Of a stretch of 64,000 nt of DNA, positions 54,932 to 62,881 are shown piece by piece. The notes under the pieces were generated by a model. It ran no database searches. It saw only the letters and a program-made list of their open reading frames with translations, and was not told where the DNA came from. This DNA is from Rubrobacter xylanophilus DSM 9941 (GTDB lineage Bacteria > Actinomycetota > Rubrobacteria > Rubrobacterales > Rubrobacteraceae), in NCBI RefSeq assembly GCF_000014185.1, contig NC_008148.1, forward strand, positions 1-64,000. Direction: 5' to 3'. The number at the start of each line of letters is the position of its first letter. Positions within the stretch are counted from its first letter, which is position 1. Made by a program: the position numbers and the translations under genes.

Positions 54932-55656
54932 GGCTGCGCGTCCTCGAGGACCCCGCCGCGCTCGCCGCCGCCGCCGCCCGGGAGTTCGCGGCGCGGGCCG
55001 CGCATGCCGTGCGGGCGCGCGGGCGGTTCGCCGTGGCGCTGGCCGGCGGTTCCACGCCGAAGGCGGCCTATGAGCTGCTGGCCACGGAGCACGCGGGCGG
55101 GGTGGACTGGCGGCGCGTCCACTTCTTCTTCGGGGACGAGCGCCCGGTCCCGCCCGACCACCCGGACTCGAACTACAGGATGGCCCGGGAGGCCCTGCTC
55201 TCCCGCGTCCCCGCCGGCAGCGTCCACCGGATGCGGGGCGAGCTCCCCCCCGGGGAGGCCGCGCGCCGCTACGAGGAGGAGCTGAGAGGCTTCTTCGCCG
55301 GCGAGAGGGTGCCGCGCTTCGACCTGATCCTGCTGGGCCTCGGGGAGGACGGGCACACCGCGAGCCTCTTCCCCCACACCGAGGCCCTCGACGAGACCAC
55401 CCGCCTCGCCGCCGCAAACCCCGTCCCCGAGCTGGGGACCACCAGGATCACCCTCACCCTCCCCGTCATAAACGCCGCCCGGGCCGTGATCTTCCTGGTC
55501 TCCGGCGGGGGCAAGGCGGAGGCCCTGCGCGCCGTGCTCGGGGGCCCCGCAGGAGGGGAAGACCCCCGTCGCTACCCCGCCGGCCTCGTCCGGCCCGGCG
55601 GGGAGATGCTCTGGCTCGTCGACCGCCCGGCCGCCGCCCTCCTTAACGGAGGATAA
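54928..55656 (+). CDS. pgl: 6-Phosphogluconolactonase
   Basis: Hydrolyses 6-phosphogluconolactone between Zwf and Gnd. The 242-residue protein shows FAVALAGGSTPKAAYELLA, VHFFFGDERPVPPDHPDSNYRMA, FDLILLGLGEDGHTASLFPHTEAL and ITLTLPVINAARAVIFLVSG, all typical of the DevB/SOL type. Start TTG overlaps the opcA stop (TTGA). Last gene of the pentose phosphate operon, which is tal-tkt-gnd-zwf-opcA-pgl. Confidence 0.95.
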   Translation: MRLRVLEDPAALAAAAAREFAARAAHAVRARGRFAVALAGGSTPKAAYELLATEHAGGVDWRRVHFFFGDERPVPPDHPDSNYRMAREALLSRVPAGSVHRMRGELPPGEAARRYEEELRGFFAGERVPRFDLILLGLGEDGHTASLFPHTEALDETTRLAAANPVPELGTTRITLTLPVINAARAVIFLVSGGGKAEALRAVLGGPAGGEDPRRYPAGLVRPGGEMLWLVDRPAAALLNGG

Positions 55657-55670
55657 CAATTTGATAACAA
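55652..55670 (+). repeat. Tandem GATAACAA repeat, 11-bp period
   Basis: GATAACAA at 55652-55659 and 55663-55670, one helical turn apart, straddling the pgl stop and the start of the following leader. Possible operator or part of the promoter for the secreted-protein gene; no binding protein known. Confidence 0.35.
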
Positions 55671-55740
55671 ACGTTTTATTCGTCCGGGGGCGGGTAGGTA
55701 GGGGGGTGACGTGAAAGCCGCCCTACAGGGGGTGAGAGCG

Positions 55741-56289
55741 ATGGAGCGCGAGGCGAGCTTCGGACGGCCCGCGCAGCTTCTGGCGGCGCTGCTGGCGGCG
55801 GCGCTCATGGCGGTGACGGCCCTGCTGCCCGCGGGGGCGGCTCGGGCGGCGCAGCCGGGCAGCGGTTTGGGGGCGCTCCCCGTGAGCGGGGAGCTCTCGG
55901 ACGGCGGGAGCTTCCAGGGGACCGTCTCCGACCTGCGGGCCTCCGTCGACCGCAGCGGCGACCTGGTGATAAGCGGCGTGCTCGACGGGACGGCCACGCT
56001 GGCCGACGGGACCACGCGGCAGATCGACGACCAGCCCTTCCGGACCACCGCCTCGGTGCAGCAGGGCGAGGTCTGCGACGTGCTGTTTCTGGACCTCGGC
56101 CCGATCTACCTGGACCTGCTCGGGCTGACGGTCGACCTCTCGCCGATCACGCTGGACATCAACGCCGTGCCGGGGCCGGGCAACCTGCTCGGCAACCTGC
56201 TGTGCGCGATAACCGGCCTGCTCGACCGCGACGCGCCGGCCAACGCGCTGGCCAACCTCCTCAACCAGGTCTTCTCGCTGCTGAGGTAG
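55741..56289 (+). CDS. Secreted protein with a Leu/Gly-rich C-terminus
   Basis: A 182-residue exported protein. A signal peptide (about residues 12-37, AQLLAALLAAALMAVTALLPAGAARA-A) is followed by a beta-rich middle (GELSDGGSFQGTVSDLRASVDRSGDLVISGVLDGTATLADG) and a conserved-looking tail, LDLLGLTVDLSPITLDINAVPGPGNLLGNLLCAITGLLD, with a single Cys. Similar tails occur in secreted proteins of other actinobacteria; function unknown. ATG 55741 has GGGGGTGAG six bases upstream; GTG 55711 is possible but is only one base from its own GGGGGGTGA. Confidence 0.7.
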   Translation: MEREASFGRPAQLLAALLAAALMAVTALLPAGAARAAQPGSGLGALPVSGELSDGGSFQGTVSDLRASVDRSGDLVISGVLDGTATLADGTTRQIDDQPFRTTASVQQGEVCDVLFLDLGPIYLDLLGLTVDLSPITLDINAVPGPGNLLGNLLCAITGLLDRDAPANALANLLNQVFSLLR

Positions 56290-56305
56290 CCCGAGAGAAG
56301 GGGCG

Positions 56306-56378
56306 GGACGGGCCGGTGGTTGGCGTGAAAGCAGCTGAAGAGCGATAAGCGCAACAACTGAGGTGTGCCGGCCCGTCC
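56306..56378. repeat. Long-range 11-bp inverted repeat
   Basis: GGACGGGCCGG (56306-56316) and its exact complement CCGGCCCGTCC (56368-56378), separated by 51 bases, in the 139-base gap between the secreted-protein gene and the convergent epimerase gene. It could form a long stem-loop in either transcript. No T run follows either arm. Confidence 0.45.
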
Positions 56379-56428
56379 TCTGAGCCGTATATACGGCGAC
56401 GGGGGCGGGCCGGATCACCCCCCGCCGC

Positions 56429-57478
56429 TCAGAACACCTTCTTCAGCAACCCTATGGCCCCCTGCTTCCACGGCACCCGGTGGGAGACCCCCGAGGCGTC
56501 CTGGAACCGGTCCAGGTTCTCCAGGTACCACCGGAAGTTCCTCAGCAGCGCCTCCCTGTTCGAGTACCTCGGGGTGAAGCCCAGCTGCCGCTCCGCCTTC
56601 TCTATGGAGACGTAGGAGTCCTTCGAGACCGTCTCGTAGACCCACTTGTAGAGGGGGGAGAGGCCTAGGCGGTCCAGGATGCGCAGCGCCCAGATCGCCG
56701 GGGCCGCCGGGAAGCCGATCACCCGCTTGCCGTGCCCGGCGGCGTCCAACACCGCCTGGTAGTCCTCCTTTATGGTGGAGAACTCCTTCGCCCCGATGTT
56801 GAAGGTGTCGTTCACCCGCTCCTCGGGCAGCCTCAGGCACAGCTCTATCGCCTCGCAGAGGTCCTCCACGTCCAGCAGCTGGTAGCGGTTGTTCCCGCTG
56901 CCCAGCACGGGGAAGTTGTGCCCGGTGTGGGCCCAGTCGTAGAGCAGGGCGAAGACCCCGAGGCGCTCCGGCCCCACGAACGACTTGGGGCGCAGGATCG
57001 GGACCACCAGCCCCTTCGCCCGGTACTCCAGGCAGATCATCTCCGCCTGGATCTTGGCCTGCCCGTAGGGGCCCACCCCCTCCAGCCGGTCGGTCTCGTA
57101 GATGGGGTGGTGGTCCGGGATGCCGTAGACCGCCGTGGAGGAGATGTGCACCACCCGCCGGACCCCGTGCCGCAGGGCCGCCTCCAGCACGTTGCGGGTG
57201 CCCTCCACGTCCGTGGTGTAGATGTCCTCCGGCTTGTACAGCGGCAGCGCCGCCGCCGCGTGCACCACGAAGTCCGCCTCCCGGACCGCCCGCTCCACGA
57301 GCGCCGCGTCGCGGATGTCGCCCCTTATCACCTCGACCCTGTCCCGCTCGGGGTAGTCGAACTCCGCGATGTCCAGCGAGGCCACCGCGTAGCCCTTCTT
57401 CAGCAGGTGCCGGGCCAAATTTATGCCCAAAAACCCCGCCCCTCCGGTTATGAGCACCTTTCCTCGCTGCTGCTCCAT
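56429..57478 (-). CDS. NAD-dependent epimerase/dehydratase
   Basis: A 349-residue extended SDR acting on a nucleotide sugar or related substrate. Seen: [23 protein letters not shown] (NAD motif), [13 protein letters not shown], and the catalytic Thr/Ser with YGQAK ([18 protein letters not shown]). The C-terminal half has [19 protein letters not shown]-galactose 4-epimerase-like or sugar-reductase role is possible. ATG 57478 is ten bases after AAGGAG; ATG 57487 is only one base away from it. Confidence 0.88.
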   Translation of the reverse strand: MEQQRGKVLITGGAGFLGINLARHLLKKGYAVASLDIAEFDYPERDRVEVIRGDIRDAALVERAVREADFVVHAAAALPLYKPEDIYTTDVEGTRNVLEAALRHGVRRVVHISSTAVYGIPDHHPIYETDRLEGVGPYGQAKIQAEMICLEYRAKGLVVPILRPKSFVGPERLGVFALLYDWAHTGHNFPVLGSGNNRYQLLDVEDLCEAIELCLRLPEERVNDTFNIGAKEFSTIKEDYQAVLDAAGHGKRVIGFPAAPAIWALRILDRLGLSPLYKWVYETVSKDSYVSIEKAERQLGFTPRYSNREALLRNFRWYLENLDRFQDASGVSHRVPWKQGAIGLLKKVF

Positions 57479-57536
57479 ACCGATCATGCTCCTTCCGCGG
57501 CCGTGCGACCGATTATCATGCTTTTTGCTCGCCAGA

Positions 57537-57552
57537 CGGGACGAACGTCCCG
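57537..57552. promoter_or_regulatory. Palindrome CGGGACGAACGTCCCG in the epimerase leader
   Basis: A perfect 7-bp-armed inverted repeat (CGGGACG, 2 bases, CGTCCCG) between the epimerase start and the facing promoters at 57563-57595. It could be an operator, or a hairpin in the epimerase mRNA leader. Confidence 0.45.
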
Positions 57553-57562
57553 CGCAAACGGC

Positions 57563-57595
57563 GCATTCTAGCACGCCCGCCGGCTGCTAGAATGC
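57563..57595. promoter_or_regulatory. Symmetric divergent promoter pair
   Basis: A perfect 11-bp inverted repeat, GCATTCTAGCA (57563-57573) and TGCTAGAATGC (57585-57595), 11-bp spacer. Each arm contains TAGAAT on the outward-facing strand (minus 57565-57570, plus 57588-57593), so polymerase could leave in both directions: left to the epimerase, right to the alcohol dehydrogenase. A regulator bound to the repeat would control both. Confidence 0.6.
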
Positions 57596-57614
57596 CCGCC
57601 GGAAGGAGGTCGTG

Positions 57615-58604
57615 TTGCGGGCGATGGTGTTGAGAGCGCCGGGCGGCCCGCTCCGCCCGGAAGAGCTGCCCGTCCCGGAGCCCGGATCCGGCGAGGTGCT
57701 CGTCAGGGTCCGGGCCTGCGGCGTCTGCCGCACCGATCTGCACGTGGTGGACGGCGAGCTGCGGGAGCCGAAGCTCCCGCTCGTGGTGGGGCACCAGATC
57801 GTCGGGGTCGTCGAGAGGGTCGGGGAGGGGGTGGAGCGCTTCTCCCCGGGCGACCGGGTCGGCGTGCCCTGGCTCGGCCGGACCTGCGGCCGGTGCCGCT
57901 ACTGCCGCACGGGGCGGGAGAACCTCTGCGGTGAGGCGCGCTTCACCGGCTACCAGCTCGACGGCGGCTTCGCCGAGTACGCGAGGGCCGACGCCCGCTT
58001 CTGCCTCCCGGTGCCGGAGGGTTACCCGGACCTGCAGGCCGCGCCGCTCTTGTGCGCGGGCCTCATCGGCTACCGGGCGCTCCGCATGGCGGGCGACGCC
58101 GAGAGGCTCGGGCTCTACGGTTTCGGGGCCTCGGCCCACATCATCCTCCAGGTCGCCCGGCACCAGGGGCGGCGGGTCTTCGCCTTCACCCGCGACGGCG
58201 ACGAGGAGGCGCAGCGGTTCGCCCGGAGGCTCGGCGCGGAGTGGGCCGGGGGCTCGGGGCAGAGGCCGCCCGAGGAACTCGACGCCGCCATCATCTTCGC
58301 CCCGGTGGGGGCGCTCGTGCCGCTCGCGCTCCGGGCCGTGGCGCGAGGCGGGACGGTCGTCTGCGCGGGCATCCACATGAGCGACATCCCCTCCTTCCCC
58401 TACGAGCTGTTGTGGGGGGAGCGGCAGCTGCGCTCGGTGGCGAACCTCACCCGCCGCGACGGGGAGGAGTTCCTCGCGCTGGCCCCGGAGGTGCCGGTGC
58501 GCACCGAGGTCAGGCCCTACCCGCTGGAGGGGGCCAACCAGGCGCTGGACGACCTGCGGTCGGGGAGGCTCACCGGCGCGGCGGTGCTGGTGGTGGGGCG
58601 GTAG
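57615..58604 (+). CDS. Zinc-dependent alcohol dehydrogenase
   Basis: A 329-residue MDR-family enzyme. Seen: catalytic-zinc Cys in CGVCRTDLHVVDGE, GHQIVG (with Gln where many have Glu), the structural-zinc cluster TCGRCRYCRTGRENLCG, and a nucleotide-binding GFGASAHIILQVARHQG. NAD or NADP preference is unclear. TTG 57615 is five bases after AGGAGG (57604-57609); GTG 57612 is too close and ATG 57624 too far. Confidence 0.9.
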   Translation: MRAMVLRAPGGPLRPEELPVPEPGSGEVLVRVRACGVCRTDLHVVDGELREPKLPLVVGHQIVGVVERVGEGVERFSPGDRVGVPWLGRTCGRCRYCRTGRENLCGEARFTGYQLDGGFAEYARADARFCLPVPEGYPDLQAAPLLCAGLIGYRALRMAGDAERLGLYGFGASAHIILQVARHQGRRVFAFTRDGDEEAQRFARRLGAEWAGGSGQRPPEELDAAIIFAPVGALVPLALRAVARGGTVVCAGIHMSDIPSFPYELLWGERQLRSVANLTRRDGEEFLALAPEVPVRTEVRPYPLEGANQALDDLRSGRLTGAAVLVVGR

Positions 58605-58643
58605 CGGGGGGAGGGCAGGCGGCTGCCTTTCCCCGGGACGGAG

Positions 58644-58649
58644 TATCAT
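58644..58649 (+). promoter_or_regulatory. -10 box TATCAT of corA
   Basis: TATCAT six bases before the ATG at 58656, no ribosome binding site: a likely leaderless gene. Confidence 0.5.
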
Positions 58650-58655
58650 TGGCGC

Positions 58656-59624
58656 ATGATCGTGGACCGCGCCATATACGTGGACGGCAAGCGAGCCGAG
58701 CTCTCCGGGGCCGCTGAGGACACCTACGCGGCCTGCCGCCGCAGGGGAGGGATGGCCTGGATCGGGCTGTACGAGCCCGACGAGGCCGAGTTCTCCTCCG
58801 TGGCCGAGGAGTTCGGGCTGCACCCGCTGGCGGTCGAGGACGCCGTGCACGCCCACCAGCGGCCCAAGCTCGAGAAGTACGGGGACACCTACTTCGTGGT
58901 GCTCAAGACCGCCCGCTACGTGGACGAGACCGAGACCGTGGAGTTCGGCGAGATCCACGTGTTCGTCGGCGAGGACTTCGTGGTCACCGTCCGCCACGGC
59001 GAGGCCTCCGCGCTGCGGGGGGTGCGCGAGCGGCTGGAGGGGGACCGCGAGCTGCTGCGCCGGGGCCCGGCCTCCATCCTCTACGCGATCATGGACCGCG
59101 TGGTCGACGACTACGGGCCCGTGGTCGACGGGCTCGAGAACGACATCGACGAGATAGAGAGCGAGGTCTTCGGCGGCAGCCCGCACGTCTCCCGCCGGAT
59201 CTACGAGCTCTCCCGCGAGGTGGTGGAGTTCCACCGCGCCACCCGGCCGCTGGCGGGGGTGCTGGAGCGCATGCTCTCGGACGGGGGGCCGCCGCTGGAC
59301 GTGGAGCTCAAGCGCTACATGCGCGACGTCCACGACCACGCCATCCGGACCAACGAGCAGATAGAGGGCTTCAGGGAGCTGATCTCCAACATCCTGAACG
59401 TCAACCTCACGCTGGTCAGCGTGGAGCAGAACGACGAGGTGAAGCGGATCAGCGCCTGGGCCGCGATCCTCTTCGCCCCCACGGTGATAGCCGGGATCTA
59501 CGGGATGAACTTCGACCGGATGCCGGAGCTGCACTGGGATTTCGGCTACCCGTTCGCGCTGGCGCTGATGCTCGGCGTCTCGGGGGTGCTCTACGCGCTC
59601 TTCAGGCGCCGCGGGTGGCTGTGA
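58656..59624 (+). CDS. corA: CorA-type magnesium/cobalt transporter
   Basis: A 322-residue channel. The cytoplasmic N-terminal funnel ends with a long helix, then two membrane helices at the C-terminus separated by the signature YGMNF. It imports Mg2+ (or Co2+) as a pentamer. ATG at 58656 follows TATCAT by six bases. Its stop overlaps the GTG of the next gene. Confidence 0.94.
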   Translation: MIVDRAIYVDGKRAELSGAAEDTYAACRRRGGMAWIGLYEPDEAEFSSVAEEFGLHPLAVEDAVHAHQRPKLEKYGDTYFVVLKTARYVDETETVEFGEIHVFVGEDFVVTVRHGEASALRGVRERLEGDRELLRRGPASILYAIMDRVVDDYGPVVDGLENDIDEIESEVFGGSPHVSRRIYELSREVVEFHRATRPLAGVLERMLSDGGPPLDVELKRYMRDVHDHAIRTNEQIEGFRELISNILNVNLTLVSVEQNDEVKRISAWAAILFAPTVIAGIYGMNFDRMPELHWDFGYPFALALMLGVSGVLYALFRRRGWL

Positions 59625-60397
59625 GGAGAAGCTCCGGGGTGGAGCTCCTCATGCCCGGGCGGCTCCCCGACGCCGCCACCGCCTACGGCTACGCCCGCAC
59701 GGTCTTCGAGCAGGTGGCCTCCGGGGAGCGGCCGCCCACGATCTCCCTGGCCCCCTCGGTGCGCCACGTGGGGGTGACGCGCCGGGACACCCGCAGGGAG
59801 GGGTTCGCCGCCGCCGTGCGGGAGGCGGAGGGGATGGGCTACCCGGTGCTCGTGCGTGGGGCGGGGGGCGGGGCCATCGCCGCCGGGCCGGGGACCTTCG
59901 GCTTCTCCATTGTCCGCCCGCGGGGAGGGGAGAGCGCGCGCGGCGGCTTCCGGGAGCGCTACGAGGAGGCCGCCGCGCTGGCGCTCGGCGCCTTCCGGCG
60001 GCTCGGGGTGCGGGCGGAGGTGGGGGAGGTGCGGGACGAGTTCTGCCCTGGGGACCACAGCATCAGGGTCGGCGGGTGGGAGGAGGGGATGAAGCTCTGC
60101 GGCATAGCCCAGCGGGTGACCCGCCGGGCGGCGAGCGTCGGGGGGATCGTGCTCGTCTGCGGCGAGGAGGAGCTGGCGCGGGTCCTGGAGCGGGTCTACG
60201 CGGCGATGGGGCTCCCGTTCCGGCCGGGGAGCGTGGGCAGCCTGCGGCGCGCCGGCTACGGCGGCGGCCTCGAGGAGGCGCTGGAGGCGTTCGCCGCGGA
60301 GGCGGAGGCGCGCTACGGGGCGCGCAGGGTGCCGCTCGACGGGCGGACGCTCGGGCTCGCGCGCCGGGCGGGGCCGGAGCACCGGGCGGCGCTCTAG
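59621..60397 (+). CDS. Lipoate/biotin-ligase-fold protein
   Basis: A 258-residue member of the LplA/LipM/BPL superfamily, which attaches or transfers lipoyl groups. Seen: SVRHVGVTRRDTRREGF, VLVRGAGGGAIAAGPGTFGFSIV, and EFCPGDHSIRVGGWEEGMKLCGIAQRVTRR, where the Lys of KISGxAQ is kept but the next residues are LCG. It might be a lipoate ligase, an octanoyltransferase, or a diverged relative. GTG 59621 overlaps corA as GTGA; GTG 59615 is an alternative. 32 bases from the ABC permease. Confidence 0.8.
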   Translation: MRRSSGVELLMPGRLPDAATAYGYARTVFEQVASGERPPTISLAPSVRHVGVTRRDTRREGFAAAVREAEGMGYPVLVRGAGGGAIAAGPGTFGFSIVRPRGGESARGGFRERYEEAAALALGAFRRLGVRAEVGEVRDEFCPGDHSIRVGGWEEGMKLCGIAQRVTRRAASVGGIVLVCGEEELARVLERVYAAMGLPFRPGSVGSLRRAGYGGGLEEALEAFAAEAEARYGARRVPLDGRTLGLARRAGPEHRAAL

Positions 60398-60416
60398 GCG
60401 CGAGGCCCGGAGGGGG

Positions 60417-60422
60417 TATCAT
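60417..60422 (+). promoter_or_regulatory. -10 box TATCAT of the ABC exporter operon
   Basis: TATCAT seven bases before the GTG at 60430, no ribosome binding site. Confidence 0.5.
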
Positions 60423-60429
60423 CACCCGC

Positions 60430-61908
60430 GTGGGCTACCTCCTGAGGATAAAGGCCGTCGCGGCCAAGGAGTTATGGGTGCTCGTCCGGCAGCCGCAGCT
60501 GCTGGTGATGCTTTTGCTGGGGCCGGTGGTGATCATGGTGCTCTTCGCCCTGAGCTTCCGGGTGGAGAACTACCTGCCGTGGGCGGTCGTGGTGGTCGAG
60601 GAGGGGAGCGAGGGGGAGGAGATCTTCCGCGAGTTCCGGCGGCAGTTCGTGGAGCGGACCCGCTTTCAGGGGGTGCTCCGCAGCGTGGAGAGGGCCGACC
60701 GGATGCTCCGGGAGGGCAGGACCGACGCGGTGATCATCCTGCCCTCCGACCCCTCCGAGGCGGTCGCCGAGGGGCGGCAGGCGGTGCTGGAGGTCCACTA
60801 CCAGAGCATCAACCCGCTGGCCGGCACCGCCGTACCGAACCGCTCCAACGGGCTGGTGCTGGACCTCAACCGGGCCATCGTGCGCGAGGGGATCGCCACC
60901 GAGCTGCAGAACATCAGCGGGACGGTGGAGGAGATAGAGGCCATAAACCGGCAGCTGGAGAGGGTGAGCCGGGCGGCGGAGGCCCTGACCAGCGAGAGGG
61001 CTCGCGAGATAACCTCCGGGCTGGAGGAGGCGCTTAGCGAGCTGGAGGAGGCGCTGGAGGGCCTGGAGGGGCGGCGGGCGGAGGAGGCGCTGGAGCGCGT
61101 GAGGAGGGCCCGGGAGCTGCTGGGGGAGCTGACCTCGGCGCAGGAGGCGGGCGCGCGGAGCATAGAGGAGCGGCTGGGGATCACCGAGCTGCAGCGGGCG
61201 CTCGACCGGCTCTCGGAGCAGGTGGCGGAGGTGCCCTCCGGGGTGCCGCCCCGGGTTCTTGCGAACCCGTTCCGGCTCGAGCTGGAGAACCTGGCGCCCT
61301 TCGAGCCCACGGCGGTCGAGTTCTACGCCCCGGCGACCCTCGCGCTGCTCATCCAGCACGTCGCCCTCAGCCTGGCCTCGCTGGCCATCGTCCGCGAGCG
61401 GGTCTCCGGGGCCTACGAGTACTTCGAGGTTTCCCCGCTGCGGCCGGGCGGGCTGCTCGCGGGCAAGTTCGTGACCTACCTGGCGCTGGTGGTGGCGGTG
61501 AACCTCGCGGTCGCCGGCGTTCTGGCCGCCGTGCTAGAGATCCCGGTGCGGGGCGGCTTTGCGCTGCTTGCGGCGGCCATGGCGGTGCTGGCGGCGGCCT
61601 CCGTCTCCGCGGGCTTTCTGCTGTCGGCGCTCTCCCGCAGCCAGCTGCAGGCGATACAGGTCGCGATGCTCGTGTTCATCGCGAGCGGCTTCTTCTCCGG
61701 CTTTCTGTTCCCCCTGCGCGAGCTGGAGCAGCCGGCGCTCGCGGTCTCCTACTTCCTGCCCGCCACCTACGGCATAAGGGCTTTGCAGGAGGTGATGATC
61801 CTGGGCCGCTGGCCGGCCTGGGGGGATCTTCTGGGGCTGGCGGCGATCTTCTGCGTCTCGGCGGCCTGCGCCCGCCTGCTGCTGGGCCGCAGGGGAGGGG
61901 CGCCGTGA
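60430..61908 (+). CDS. ABC-2-type transporter permease
   Basis: A 492-residue exporter permease. One N-terminal helix (about 17-40), a long extracytoplasmic segment with a helical coiled-coil stretch (about 170-265, TVEEIEAINRQLERVSRAAEALTSERAREITSGLEEALSELEEALEGL), then five or six C-terminal helices, as in DrrB/YhgE-like proteins. Substrate unknown; lipids, drugs or surface polymers are usual. GTG at 60430 is seven bases after TATCAT. Its stop overlaps the ATPase gene. Confidence 0.88.
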   Translation: MGYLLRIKAVAAKELWVLVRQPQLLVMLLLGPVVIMVLFALSFRVENYLPWAVVVVEEGSEGEEIFREFRRQFVERTRFQGVLRSVERADRMLREGRTDAVIILPSDPSEAVAEGRQAVLEVHYQSINPLAGTAVPNRSNGLVLDLNRAIVREGIATELQNISGTVEEIEAINRQLERVSRAAEALTSERAREITSGLEEALSELEEALEGLEGRRAEEALERVRRARELLGELTSAQEAGARSIEERLGITELQRALDRLSEQVAEVPSGVPPRVLANPFRLELENLAPFEPTAVEFYAPATLALLIQHVALSLASLAIVRERVSGAYEYFEVSPLRPGGLLAGKFVTYLALVVAVNLAVAGVLAAVLEIPVRGGFALLAAAMAVLAAASVSAGFLLSALSRSQLQAIQVAMLVFIASGFFSGFLFPLRELEQPALAVSYFLPATYGIRALQEVMILGRWPAWGDLLGLAAIFCVSAACARLLLGRRGGAP

Positions 61909-62852
61909 CGCCCGTGATCGAGGCGGAGGGGCTGGGCATGAGCTTCGGCGGCGAGGAGGTGCTCGGGGAGATCTACCTGTCCGTGGGGGAGGGGGAGATC
62001 TTCGGGCTCATCGGACCCTCGGGGGCGGGGAAGAGCACCCTGACCCGCCTGCTCACCGGCTACCTCAGGCCCTCCCGGGGGAGCGTGCGGGTCTTCGGGC
62101 GGGACCCCTGCGCCTTCGGCGCGGCGGACCGCCGCAGGATCGGCTTTATGCCCCAGGGGTTCGTGCTGTACGGGGGGCTCTCCGTGCGGCAGAACGTGAA
62201 CTTCGCCGCCGGGCTCTACGGGCTGCGGCTGGGAGAAAGAAGGCGTCGGGTGCGCGAGGTGCTGGAGTTCACCGAGCTGTGGAAGGACCGGCGCAAGGCG
62301 GCCTCCAGGCTCTCCGGGGGGATGCAGCGGCGGCTGCAGCTCGCCGCCGCGCTGGTGCACGAGCCGCAGCTGCTGTTCGTGGACGAGCCGACGGCCAACC
62401 TGGACCCGATCCTCCGCCGCAAGTTCTGGGAGGGCTTCGAGGTGCTGCGCGACATGGGGCGCACGATCTTCGTCACCACCCAGTACGTGGGCGAGGCGGA
62501 GCTGTGCGACCGGGTGGGCCTGCTCTCGGGCGGCGGCCTCGCCGCGGTCGGCACCCCGGAGGAGCTGCGCCGGCGGGCGTTCGGCGGCGAGGCGATGGAG
62601 CTGACGCTCGCGGGCGAACCCGGCAGGCTCGGCCGGCACCTGGACGCCCTCGAGGGGGTGGGGCACGTGGTCGAGGTGCGGGAGGAGAGGCCCGGGGACG
62701 GCGCGGCGGCGAGCACCGTGCGGCTGGTGGTGGAGGACGCCGACACCGCCCTGCCCCGCGCCTTCGAGGCCCTGCGCGGGGCCGAGGTGCTGTCCGCGGA
62801 CCTCATCCACCCCTCCTTCGACGAGGTCTTTGTGCGGCTGGTGCGCGGCTAG
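61905..62852 (+). CDS. ABC transporter ATP-binding protein
   Basis: A 315-residue ATPase: Walker A GPSGAGKST, Q-loop MPQGF, signature LSGGMQRR, Walker B LLFVDEPT, and the D-loop, followed by a C-terminal extension of about 80 residues as in DrrA/CcmA-type exporters. It energises the permease encoded just upstream. GTG overlaps the permease stop (GTGA), so the two are co-translated. GLGMSFGGEEVL at the start is standard. Confidence 0.94.
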   Translation: MTPVIEAEGLGMSFGGEEVLGEIYLSVGEGEIFGLIGPSGAGKSTLTRLLTGYLRPSRGSVRVFGRDPCAFGAADRRRIGFMPQGFVLYGGLSVRQNVNFAAGLYGLRLGERRRRVREVLEFTELWKDRRKAASRLSGGMQRRLQLAAALVHEPQLLFVDEPTANLDPILRRKFWEGFEVLRDMGRTIFVTTQYVGEAELCDRVGLLSGGGLAAVGTPEELRRRAFGGEAMELTLAGEPGRLGRHLDALEGVGHVVEVREERPGDGAAASTVRLVVEDADTALPRAFEALRGAEVLSADLIHPSFDEVFVRLVRG

Positions 62853-62869
62853 GGCCGGGCCGCCGGGCT

Positions 62870-62875
62870 TAGAAT
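62870..62875 (+). promoter_or_regulatory. -10 box TAGAAT of the AI-2E transporter gene
   Basis: TAGAAT six bases before the ATG at 62882, within the 29-base gap after the ABC gene; no ribosome binding site. Confidence 0.5.
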
Positions 62876-62881
62876 ACGGTG

